Assembly: GCA_937892655.1 (NCBI GenBank)
Contig: CALBJC010000058.1
Span: 1 to 11,205, forward strand
Source of the DNA: an uncultured Clostridia bacterium
GTDB taxonomy: Bacteria; Bacillota; Clostridia; Oscillospirales; Ruminococcaceae
DNA: 11,205 nt
Direction of reading: 5' to 3'
Part shown: one piece after another, positions 5,289-11,205 of the stretch
Layout: every line of letters starts with the position of its first letter
Numbering within the stretch: the stretch's first letter is position 1
Program-made: the position numbers and the translations under genes
Notes under the pieces: generated by a model
What the model was told of the DNA's origin: nothing
Database searches by the model: none
The model's input: the letters and a program-made list of their open reading frames with translations, nothing else

Positions 5289-6266
5289 TTGACACAGAAT
5301 TTACAGACAGTATGCGATAATTTCATTAAAAACCGTGATATTATCAAGAGCGTTTTCAAATTTGAAAATGCACATTTTTTAGCAATATGCGCGTCATACC
5401 TTGCAAGCAAGGGTATTATTGCAGACGCTGCTAAGTTAAAAGAGCAGAATAAATTATTCGATGAACAGGCAGGTATATTCTCAGCCTTCAGAGGCAATCC
5501 TCATCTGCCGGTACTTATGATTTTGTATGCTGACTCAGGCGATGAATACAAGTATTCAGACATTGAAGAAATCTACAAAAAGCTCAAAAAGGAGTTTGCG
5601 GGCACTGCTCATTTAGCACTCGCTGCTGCGATGATAAGCGATATGACGACCCCTGAGCTTGCTGACCGTATTGCAGAGAGAGCTAAGGTTATCTACAAGC
5701 TTATGAGCAAGGAGCATCCTTTCTTAACGGGCGTTGACGATTATCTTTACGCTATACTTATGGCATTTTCAAACAAGCCTGACCACGCGCTTTCAGAGGA
5801 TATGGAGGAATGCTATGAGATTTTGAGAGAAAAGTATTCTTCATCAAACTACTCTCAGTGCGTATCTCAGATCTTTGCGCTCACAGACGGTAACAACGCT
5901 GAGAAATGTCAGAAGCTCAACGACCTTTTTGATATGCTCAGAGAAAACGGCAAAAAGTACAGCAAATACTGGGAGCTTTCGGTTTTAGCCGCTCTTTCAC
6001 TTTTAAATAACGATACAAAGAAGCTTTGCGATGACATAATCGAGGTAGACTCTTTCTTAGAAGGTCAGGCAGGCTACGGCACATTTGGTATGCCAAAGAC
6101 TACCCGCTTAATGCACGCGGCATTACTTGTAAGCTGTGAATACAAGTCACAGATGCTTATTCATCAGTCAGCCGCTTCAAGCGTTATAGCAATGGTAGCC
6201 GCTCAGCAGGCAGCCCTCTGCACTGTAATCGCCGCTCAGGCAGCCGCAAGCACAGCAGTGTACTAA
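5289..6266 (+). CDS. DUF4003-like protein with alanine-rich tail
   Basis: A 325-residue, mostly helical cytosolic protein that I assign to DUF4003 from its pattern. 'FSAFRGNPHLPVLMIL' (64-79) and 'EHPFLTGVDDYLYAILMAF' (142-160) match the 'FRGN...LP' and 'HPFLTG.DD' signatures remembered from clostridial members. The last about 30 residues (294-325) are Ala-rich and hydrophobic with almost no charge, a usual ending for the family that might contact membrane or partners. The start is TTG at 5289, chosen because AAGGAGGAG (5274-5282) lies six bases upstream and there is no other in-frame start nearby. It is transcribed alone from a strong promoter and shares a terminator with the convergent mannosidase gene. 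No function is known to me. Confidence 0.78.
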   Translation: MTQNLQTVCDNFIKNRDIIKSVFKFENAHFLAICASYLASKGIIADAAKLKEQNKLFDEQAGIFSAFRGNPHLPVLMILYADSGDEYKYSDIEEIYKKLKKEFAGTAHLALAAAMISDMTTPELADRIAERAKVIYKLMSKEHPFLTGVDDYLYAILMAFSNKPDHALSEDMEECYEILREKYSSSNYSQCVSQIFALTDGNNAEKCQKLNDLFDMLRENGKKYSKYWELSVLAALSLLNNDTKKLCDDIIEVDSFLEGQAGYGTFGMPKTTRLMHAALLVSCEYKSQMLIHQSAASSVIAMVAAQQAALCTVIAAQAAASTAVY

Positions 6267-6282
6267 AAATATGATAATATGA

Positions 6283-6318
6283 AAAGCCAGGCAACTTGAT
6301 GTTACCTGGCTTTGTGTT
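6283..6318. terminator. Shared terminator of DUF4003-like gene and mannosidase gene
   Basis: AAAGCCAGG (6283-6291) pairs perfectly with CCTGGCTTT (6305-6313), extended by AAC/GTT after one mismatch, with a five-base loop. T-rich tails lie on both sides, so it can serve both convergent genes. The stop codons are at 6266 (plus) and 6339 (minus). Confidence 0.85.
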
Positions 6319-6338
6319 TTCTTACAAGTCAGCCACTG

Positions 6339-8906
6339 CTATTTTTCACCTATCCAGTGAAATACCGGGGTGAATGCCGGGTCTGAGGTTCTGACTGTAA
6401 TTTTTCTTTTAATATTCGGGATGAGGTCAAAGTCGTTATCGGAGTATAAAACATTGTCGGGAGTTTCAAGATGAAGCATCCATACAAAGTTTTGTGACTC
6501 AATTTCAAGCTCATATTCAACATCGCTTTTCTTTGTAAGCTCAAAGCTTATTTTTGCATCCTCGCAAGGCATCTGTGAAAATGGCGCAAAGAAATATCTG
6601 TTATCAGAAATCACCTTGCCGTCAACTGACAGAGTTGTATACAAAATTGTATTTTCAGGTACAAAACCAATGTCATCAACTGCCACACTTTCAAGAAGCA
6701 CGCAGGAGTTTTCAGGGATAATAACCTCTTTTTTGCCACTCTTCAAAACCTTACCGTCAGTTGTCAGTACATAGTACTCAGCACTTGCCTTCTGGGCCCC
6801 CAGAGTATCATTCATACCCCAGATTTCAAGAGGTGAAGGGCTGTTTGCGAAGTATTCTCTGTAAGCTTTGTTGCCATCGGTATTCTGAACATCATAGCCT
6901 CTTATTGCTACTGCAAGCGGTGCCATTGCACGCTTTAAGTAATAATAAAGAGGTCGCTTTTGCAGATAGTAGTCAAGGATTGCCCAGTTATGAATACCGT
7001 AGCTATCGCCAAGAGTCCAGAATAAAAGACCTGAACAGATGAATTTTCTGCAACGGAATTCATCATACATATGCTTTGTAACCTCAGCCTGTGCAACCTG
7101 ACTTTTTAAGATATACTGCTGCACAGAATACTGAGTATGGTCGCCAAAATACTTATCAACCATCATATTCAAAAGCTTATAGCTATTGCCTGAGTTTGTA
7201 TGGTGAAGCCATACGGGGTCATCAGGATTCAGGTTTTTTGGCGGGATACACTTTCTTGCAGATTCGATATTCATAGCGCCGATAATACCAAACTCACTTA
7301 AGAATTTTACGTTGATATCGGTAAAGCGCCATAAATCAAGATAATGCGGATGATTATGAATGTGGGTAAACTCCCAGATATGCTGGTCGCCTGCCTTCTT
7401 ATCGTCAGGACAATCTCCGCCGTAAGGGCTGCTTGGTCGGTAGATTACGTTTTTACAATGCTCACAAACAAGTGAAGGCAAAAGCTCATCATAGATTTTT
7501 CCGCCAAACCATTCAATATCAGGCACCCACTGCTTTTGTGAGTAATACATACCCTGAATTTCGTTATTGCCTGACCAGCCGATTAAGGATGTATGGTTTC
7601 TGAGCCTTCTTATCGCTCTTGTTGACTCATCGGTAATATTTTGCATAAAAGCTTCATCAAAATCAGGATAATAACCGCAGGCATACATAAAGTCATGCCA
7701 TACCATAATACCAAGCTTATCGCAGGCTGTCATCATCGCTTCAGAAGCGTAGATACCTCCGCCCCAGATTCTGAGCATATTCATATTGCAGTCATGCGCC
7801 TGCTTTATCATCTCGATATCACGCTGTGGAGTAATTCTGGCAAAAAGGCAGTCGCTAGGAACGTGGTTAGCACCCTTGCAGAAAACGCGCTTATTGTTGA
7901 GTAAGAATGTAAAGGTTGACTCACCGCCACCGAGATCACATTCTTCAATTTTAATTGAACGTATACCGAGCTTTCTTGTAAGGCTGTCGATTACCTGACC
8001 GCTGTTATCCTTTATATTTACCTCGATATCATACATATACTGTCTGCCAAGGCCGTTTGACCACCACAGCTGAGTATCTGAAATTATAAATTCAAGCTGA
8101 GTTTTCACGCCTTCAGGCTCACCGCTGAAGGTAGCAATTACTTCACCGCTGTCATAATCTGCATCATTTCTGACAGTACATTCCAAAGTAATACCGCTGC
8201 TAACTACCCTGTCAAGCTCTACATCAACGCAGATTTTGCTCTCATCGCCCTCAGATACATCAGGGTTTTGTGAATATGCGTAAACGTCAGCGATTATAGC
8301 CTTATCGTAAGAGTTTATATAAACGCTTTTCCAGATACCGCAGGTTGCAAGCCAGATTGTCCAGTCCCAGCTGTAAACATACTGAGACTTTCGCATATAT
8401 ACGCGGTATGGCTGTTCGTTATTCCACATCTTTTTCATAGTGCCAAGCTCTTTATCCTGTACCTCATAAAGTCCCTGGTCTATTCTGACAACGATGATAT
8501 TTTCACCCTCTTTTATAATGGATGAAATATCGTATTCAATCTCAACAAATGAATTGCTGTGTCTGCCTAAAAACTGACCGTTGAGCCATATATCAGCAGT
8601 ACAGTCAAGACCCTCAAAGGTAATAACCGACTTTGTTTTTATATCATTTGCTGTTACAAAAAATGTATTACTGCACCAGAATTCCTTATCCTCAATCCAT
8701 CTGCATTCCTTGTCATTTTCAGCGTAAAGAGGCTCTTTTATAAGTGAGTTTTCGATAAGCGGAGTATGCACATCACCTGGTACATTATATGTAAGAGTAT
8801 TCATCACCTTATAGGATGAAATGCTCCCCTTACCTATATCGCAATAAGAAAGCGCCCACTCGCCGTCAAGCGAAATTCTTTTTAAAAATTCATTGTCAGC
8901 TGTCAT
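6339..8906 (-). CDS. Glycoside hydrolase family 2, beta-mannosidase-like
   Basis: An 855-residue enzyme with no signal peptide, so probably intracellular. It should remove terminal beta-linked mannose from oligosaccharides taken up from mannan or N-glycans. In order: a sugar-binding jelly-roll domain (about 10-190, with 'DCTADIWLNG' 101-110 and 'QYVYSWDWT' 175-183), an immunoglobulin-like domain (about 200-320), a TIM barrel (about 330-660) and C-terminal beta domains. Catalytic residues are visible: acid/base Glu449 in 'WSGNNE' (444-449) and nucleophile Glu538 in 'SEFG' (537-540); 'RIWGGGIY' (379-386) is also typical of GH2 mannosidases. At 630-645 it reads 'WTLGDSYGIHNWAILD' where many mannosidases have a 'WQLND.WP' type sequence. 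The ATG at 8906 has AGGAGAA at seven bases' spacing. It is transcribed alone. Beta-mannosidase is the best fit; another beta-glycosidase specificity is possible. Confidence 0.88.
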   Translation of the reverse strand: MTADNEFLKRISLDGEWALSYCDIGKGSISSYKVMNTLTYNVPGDVHTPLIENSLIKEPLYAENDKECRWIEDKEFWCSNTFFVTANDIKTKSVITFEGLDCTADIWLNGQFLGRHSNSFVEIEYDISSIIKEGENIIVVRIDQGLYEVQDKELGTMKKMWNNEQPYRVYMRKSQYVYSWDWTIWLATCGIWKSVYINSYDKAIIADVYAYSQNPDVSEGDESKICVDVELDRVVSSGITLECTVRNDADYDSGEVIATFSGEPEGVKTQLEFIISDTQLWWSNGLGRQYMYDIEVNIKDNSGQVIDSLTRKLGIRSIKIEECDLGGGESTFTFLLNNKRVFCKGANHVPSDCLFARITPQRDIEMIKQAHDCNMNMLRIWGGGIYASEAMMTACDKLGIMVWHDFMYACGYYPDFDEAFMQNITDESTRAIRRLRNHTSLIGWSGNNEIQGMYYSQKQWVPDIEWFGGKIYDELLPSLVCEHCKNVIYRPSSPYGGDCPDDKKAGDQHIWEFTHIHNHPHYLDLWRFTDINVKFLSEFGIIGAMNIESARKCIPPKNLNPDDPVWLHHTNSGNSYKLLNMMVDKYFGDHTQYSVQQYILKSQVAQAEVTKHMYDEFRCRKFICSGLLFWTLGDSYGIHNWAILDYYLQKRPLYYYLKRAMAPLAVAIRGYDVQNTDGNKAYREYFANSPSPLEIWGMNDTLGAQKASAEYYVLTTDGKVLKSGKKEVIIPENSCVLLESVAVDDIGFVPENTILYTTLSVDGKVISDNRYFFAPFSQMPCEDAKISFELTKKSDVEYELEIESQNFVWMLHLETPDNVLYSDNDFDLIPNIKRKITVRTSDPAFTPVFHWIGEK

Positions 8907-8954
8907 AATAAACTTCTCCTTAATTGTCAGCAGTAAATTTTAACCTATAGCTAG

Positions 8955-8983
8955 ATTATAATTGAAAAGTAAGAACTTTGCAA
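8955..8983 (-). promoter_or_regulatory. Promoter of the mannosidase gene
   Basis: On the minus strand TTGCAA (8983-8978), a 17-base spacer and a consensus TATAAT (8960-8955). The expected leader is about 40 bases. The same bases contain a possible rightward promoter (8962-8989), so the two directions may compete. I saw no cre-like site, although sugar control of this gene would be expected. Confidence 0.75.
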
Positions 8984-8989
8984 TATAAA
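8962..8989 (+). promoter_or_regulatory. Possible promoter of a small RNA
   Basis: TTGAAA (8962-8967), a 16-base spacer and TATAAA (8984-8989). The match is moderate. It is proposed because a good rightward terminator (9072-9103) lies about 100 bases downstream with no coding region in between. Confidence 0.35.
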
Positions 8990-8995
8990 AAACTG

Positions 8996-9104
8996 CATCA
9001 AAGTGAAGAATATTAGCATTTGAAAAAACCGCCTTGCGCTTAATGCGATAGTCGTATAGAAGTATTAGAAGCCACTTTTGATGTTGATGTCAAAAGTGGT
9101 TTTG
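8996..9104 (+). ncRNA. Candidate small RNA, about 110 nt
   Basis: The stretch between the possible promoter at 8962-8989 and the terminator at 9072-9103 has no open frame with a ribosome binding site; the longest ATG or GTG frames I found are only a few codons. It contains a short AT-rich 5' part, the segment CCGCCTTGCGCTTAATGCG with a small possible hairpin, and the terminator hairpin. I recognise no known RNA family. An alternative is that the terminator only insulates the antiporter unit from upstream transcription. Confidence 0.3.
9072..9103 (+). terminator. Rightward intrinsic terminator in the mannosidase-antiporter gap
   Basis: A perfect 10-bp stem (CCACTTTTGA 9072-9081 with TCAAAAGTGG 9090-9099) and eight-base loop are followed by four T (9100-9103). 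No rightward gene precedes it in the 165 bases back to the mannosidase start, which is why a small RNA is considered. Confidence 0.7.
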
Positions 9105-9118
9105 CGTTGCTTATGACG

Positions 9119-9147
9119 TTGACTTTTTATATCGACAATGCTATAAT
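9119..9147 (+). promoter_or_regulatory. Upstream promoter (P1) of the antiporter unit
   Basis: TTGACT (9119-9124), a 17-base spacer and a consensus TATAAT (9142-9147) with a TGC extended -10. It should be the stronger of two tandem promoters. Transcripts from it would start near 9154 and carry about 70 extra bases before the riboswitch. Confidence 0.75.
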
Positions 9148-9186
9148 TAACTGACAGATAAATAAGAATTTTTCTGAATAGTTTTA

Positions 9187-9215
9187 TTGCAAAAAATCAA
9201 GTAAAAATGTATAAT
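9187..9215 (+). promoter_or_regulatory. Proximal promoter (P2) of the antiporter unit
   Basis: TTGCAA (9187-9192), a 17-base spacer and a consensus TATAAT (9210-9215). The expected start, near 9222, lies just before the first stem of the fluoride aptamer, which is the usual arrangement for a riboswitch promoter. Confidence 0.78.
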
Positions 9216-9221
9216 TACAGC

Positions 9222-9310
9222 AATGGGAATGAAGTTCTCCCAAGGGAAACCTAAACCGCTATTTTAGCTGATGACTTCTGTGATTTTTTGTCGCAGGGGC
9301 ATCAGCTTTT
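9222..9310 (+). promoter_or_regulatory. Fluoride riboswitch (crcB motif) with terminator platform
   Basis: The aptamer follows the crcB-motif consensus. Stem GGGA (9225-9228)/TCCC (9238-9241) encloses a loop ATGAAGTTC. Loop bases GAAGT (9231-9235) form a pseudoknot with ACTTC (9274-9278). AACCGC is followed by hairpin GCTA (9258-9261)/TAGC (9265-9268), then the conserved GCTGATGAC. A short extra hairpin with a GAAA loop (9243-9252) is inserted between the stems. The same GCTGATGACTTC is the 5' arm of the terminator at 9266-9310, so aptamer and terminator exclude each other. Fluoride should stabilise the aptamer and switch the antiporter on, in line with the known role of this class next to crcB, eriC and Na+/H+ antiporter genes. 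The pairing fits without contradiction. Confidence 0.93.
9266..9310 (+). terminator. Expression-platform terminator of the fluoride riboswitch
   Basis: AGCTGATG (9266-9273) pairs with CATCAGCT (9300-9307). After one bulged A (9274) eight further pairs follow, 9275-9282 with 9292-9299, including G-U pairs. The tail is TTTT (9307-9310). It uses the 3' pseudoknot strand and half of the inner aptamer hairpin, so it forms only when the aptamer does not. Confidence 0.9.
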
Positions 9311-9332
9311 CTACGTTTTAAGGAGGTTTTTT

Positions 9333-10520
9333 ATGTTAGCATCACTTGCACTTGTTTTCCTTGTTGGATTGAGTACGGCGGCAATATGCCAGAAAATTAA
9401 ATTACCGCGAATAATAGGTATGCTGATTACAGGTATCATCCTTGGACCATATGTTTTTGATTTATTTGACCAGTCTATACTTGGAATATCAGCTGATTTG
9501 CGTAAAATGGCGCTGGTTATTATTCTGATTAAAGCGGGACTTTCACTTAATCTGAAAGATTTGAAAAAAGTAGGACGCCCAGCATTGCTGTTATCTTTTC
9601 TGCCTGCAACTTTTGAACTGACAGCATTTTTGTTGTTTGGACCAAAAGTGCTTGGCATAACTGTTTTGGAATCTGCGGTAATGGGGGCAGTGTTGGCGGC
9701 GGTGTCTCCTGCTGTTGTTGTGCCAAGAATGGTATTCTTAATTGATGAAAATTGTGGAACTGAAAAAAGTATTCCGCAGATGATATTGGCAGGAGCATCA
9801 CTTGATGATGTTTTTGTAATTGTTTTGTTCACCACTTTTTTAGGTATGGCGCAAGGCGAAAATATAAATATGTTAAGTTTTGCAAACATACCGATATCCA
9901 TATTGATGGGTGTAGCTATTGGTGCTGTATGTGGTATTGTTTTGGCTTGGTTTTTCGAAACAGCCTATGCTCACCAGCATATGATACGCAACAGTATTAA
10001 AGTAATAATTGTGCTGGGAACAGCGTTTCTGCTTTCGGCAGTTGAAGAATGGCTTAGCAGAGTTGTTGCCGTATCAGGTTTGCTTGCTGTTATGAGTATG
10101 GCTTTGGTATTGGCAATGAGAAGTGCTCAATCCGTTACAACCCGTCTGCAACAGAAATTTGGTAAACTGTGGCTGGCTGCAGAAGTTATATTATTCGTGC
10201 TTGTTGGAGCAGCTGTTGATATCAGATATACACTCAAGGGTGGTCTGCCAGCTGTGACAATGATTATGATAGGTTTGTTGTTCCGTTCAGTTGGTGTTTG
10301 GATAAGTGTGCTTGGCACAAAACTGAATATGAAAGAACGATTATTCTGTGTAATAGCATATCTGCCAAAAGCTACGGTACAGGCGGCAATAGGTTCAGTT
10401 CCTTTGGCAATGGGTTTGCCTTGCGGAAATATTGTTCTGTCGGTTGCGGTTTTAGCAATTCTTATTACTGCTCCACTTGGTGCTATTGGTATGGATATGA
10501 GTTATAAAAAGTTGCTTTAA
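9333..10520 (+). CDS. Cation/proton antiporter under fluoride control
   Basis: A 395-residue membrane protein of the CPA (NhaP/NapA/Kef-like) superfamily with 12 or 13 predicted membrane segments. Visible signatures are 'LPRIIGMLITGIILGP' (24-39), 'AAVSPAVVVPRM' (122-133), an Asp-Asp pair at 158-159 in 'GASLDDVFVIVLF', and Lys346 in 'LPKATVQAAIG'. In NhaA and NapA the equivalent Asp-Asp pair binds the ion and protons, and is usual in electrogenic exchangers. I infer exchange of Na+ (possibly K+) for H+; how this relieves fluoride stress is not settled, with restoring pH or ion balance after HF entry a likely reason. The ATG at 9333 is chosen because AAGGAGG (9320-9326) lies six bases upstream; an earlier TTG at 9288 lies inside the riboswitch terminator. 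Lys codons are 16 AAA to 2 AAG, unlike the WYL gene, which suggests transfer. Confidence 0.9.
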   Translation: MLASLALVFLVGLSTAAICQKIKLPRIIGMLITGIILGPYVFDLFDQSILGISADLRKMALVIILIKAGLSLNLKDLKKVGRPALLLSFLPATFELTAFLLFGPKVLGITVLESAVMGAVLAAVSPAVVVPRMVFLIDENCGTEKSIPQMILAGASLDDVFVIVLFTTFLGMAQGENINMLSFANIPISILMGVAIGAVCGIVLAWFFETAYAHQHMIRNSIKVIIVLGTAFLLSAVEEWLSRVVAVSGLLAVMSMALVLAMRSAQSVTTRLQQKFGKLWLAAEVILFVLVGAAVDIRYTLKGGLPAVTMIMIGLLFRSVGVWISVLGTKLNMKERLFCVIAYLPKATVQAAIGSVPLAMGLPCGNIVLSVAVLAILITAPLGAIGMDMSYKKLL

Positions 10521-10574
10521 ACAAAACTGCAAACAGTTAGATAAATCCCAATTTGTCGAACTGAATATAAAATA

Positions 10575-10607
10575 AACTCCAGAGAAGATGTTTTCTTCTC
10601 TGGAGTT
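10575..10607. terminator. Terminator between antiporter and zinc-ribbon gene
   Basis: A perfect 14-bp stem (10575-10588 with 10594-10607) and a five-base loop. Read leftward the tail is TTTATTTTATATT; read rightward it is a weaker TTACTTCTTTAT. It probably serves both convergent genes. Confidence 0.85.
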
Positions 10608-10621
10608 ACTTCTTTATGGCT

Positions 10622-10650
10622 ATCGCCTTTTTGGCAGGGCGGTTTTTATT
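10622..10650 (+). terminator. Possible second rightward terminator
   Basis: ATCGCC (10622-10627) pairs with GGCGGT (10638-10643), with one G-T pair, around a ten-base loop, followed by TTTTTATT. It would back up the terminator at 10575-10607 for antiporter transcripts. It ends on the stop codon of the opposite gene. Confidence 0.45.
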
Positions 10651-11205
10651 ATCTCTTTTTATAAATCACAATTTCGGGATTTTCACCGTTTTCTTCGTAG
10701 GTGCCAATAAGGATAAACTCTCTGTTTGCGGCTATGCCAAAGCATCTGCCTTTATCCCCTTCAAGCTGATTGCCAAGATATGTGGCGTTATCATCTAAAA
10801 ATTTAACCTTTTTACCGTCAGGCAAAGTGTATTCTAAATTTATATATCCGCCGACCAAGGCGTTTAGCTTTTCAAGCCTTGGCATACCAGATATATTAAG
10901 AGCATTTATTTCATCTATAAGCTTTTCTTTAAACTCCTCAAAGGCTTTATTGCCGCCAAGCTCATCAAATCTTTTCCAGTAATCGAGGTTTGGCAGAGTG
11001 GCTTTTAAATACTCTCTGACCTGCTCTTCAGGATGCTCATCGCTTTGCATATTTTTTACGCATATATCAATAAGGTCATCCATATTGCTATACATATATT
11101 CACCGTCTGCATAACACCATTTGCAGTAATCCTCGTTGAAATCGCCATCCTTTTCTCTGCTTGTAACAGCGTCCTCAAGGGGCATACCACAGCACTGGCA
11201 GATAA
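10649..11205 (-). CDS. Zinc-ribbon protein (PF12674-like), 5' end beyond the right edge
   Basis: The frame is open from the window edge to TAA at 10649, with at least 184 residues visible. The first visible residues, ICQCCGMPLEDA, and a later 'NEDYCKWCYADGEY' give two CxxC pairs, the four-Cys ribbon seen in the 'CQSCGMP...DYCKYCY.DG' family of putative zinc ribbons. 'MDDLIDICVKNM' and 'LPNLDYWKRF' then match the helical part of that family. The C-terminal about 100 residues form a second domain ('YINLEYTLPDGKKVKF', 'GIAANREFILIGTYEENG') that I do not recognise; it looks like beta strands. A start at the Met inside CGMPL (11185) would remove the first Cys pair, so the true start is further right. 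Probably cytosolic; the role is unknown. Confidence 0.82.
   Translation of the reverse strand, partial: ICQCCGMPLEDAVTSREKDGDFNEDYCKWCYADGEYMYSNMDDLIDICVKNMQSDEHPEEQVREYLKATLPNLDYWKRFDELGGNKAFEEFKEKLIDEINALNISGMPRLEKLNALVGGYINLEYTLPDGKKVKFLDDNATYLGNQLEGDKGRCFGIAANREFILIGTYEENGENPEIVIYKKR

Noticed and set aside
6761..7998. Several plus-strand frames inside the mannosidase gene
   Set aside because: All are antisense to a continuous 855-codon GH2 gene with catalytic motifs, and none has a supporting binding site or recognisable protein.
9288..9332. Upstream TTG start adding 15 residues to the antiporter
   Set aside because: It lies in the riboswitch terminator stem and has no binding site, whereas the ATG at 9333 has AAGGAGG at ideal spacing.
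9311..9901. 196-codon minus-strand frame inside the antiporter gene
   Set aside because: The antiporter frame has clear family motifs, a ribosome binding site and a riboswitch; the opposite frame shows no family pattern.

Overview
The window looks like chromosomal DNA of an anaerobic, gut-type clostridium, most like Ruminococcus or a related member of the Oscillospiraceae. The reasons are a moderately AT-rich sequence, strong AGGAGG-type ribosome binding sites, vegetative promoters with 17-base spacers and frequent TGn extended -10 boxes, many intrinsic terminators, and clostridial families (DUF896, DUF1846, DUF4003). This assignment is inferred from family content and sequence style, not from a marker gene.

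Layout. Positions 1-346 (minus) hold the 5' part of an unrecognised gene, divergent from a small operon at 494-1722 (DUF896/YnzC-like protein, then a WYL-domain regulator) that ends in a clear terminator. A DUF1846 (UPF0371) gene follows at 1831-3315 with its own promoter. It is separated from a pnuC-type vitamin transporter gene (3513-4202) by a block of tandem palindromes and a large terminator-like hairpin placed directly before the pnuC ribosome binding site. The 235 bases after pnuC hold a perfect palindrome, 18 in-register copies of an ACTCT-like pentamer and a 19-base direct repeat. Next comes a minus-strand pair: an 81-residue charged small protein (5145-4900), then a NifX-like (PF02579) protein with a Cys/His-rich tail (4842-4438). 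A DUF4003-like gene (5289-6266) is divergent from that pair. It converges on a GH2 beta-mannosidase-like gene (8906-6339, minus), and the two share a terminator.

The best-defined regulatory unit is at 9187-10520: a promoter, a fluoride (crcB-motif) riboswitch with a mutually exclusive intrinsic terminator, and a cation/proton antiporter with an Asp-Asp ion-binding motif. Fluoride should favour the aptamer, block termination and switch the antiporter on. This unit differs clearly from the rest of the window in lysine and arginine codon use, which suggests it was acquired as a cassette. Between it and the mannosidase gene lies a possible small RNA. The right end (10649-11205, minus) is a zinc-ribbon protein whose start lies outside the window.

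No complete new multi-gene system is evident. The most notable items are the fluoride-controlled antiporter, the possible attenuator before pnuC, the pentamer array with the transposon-end-like repeats beside it, and the small protein plus NifX pair.
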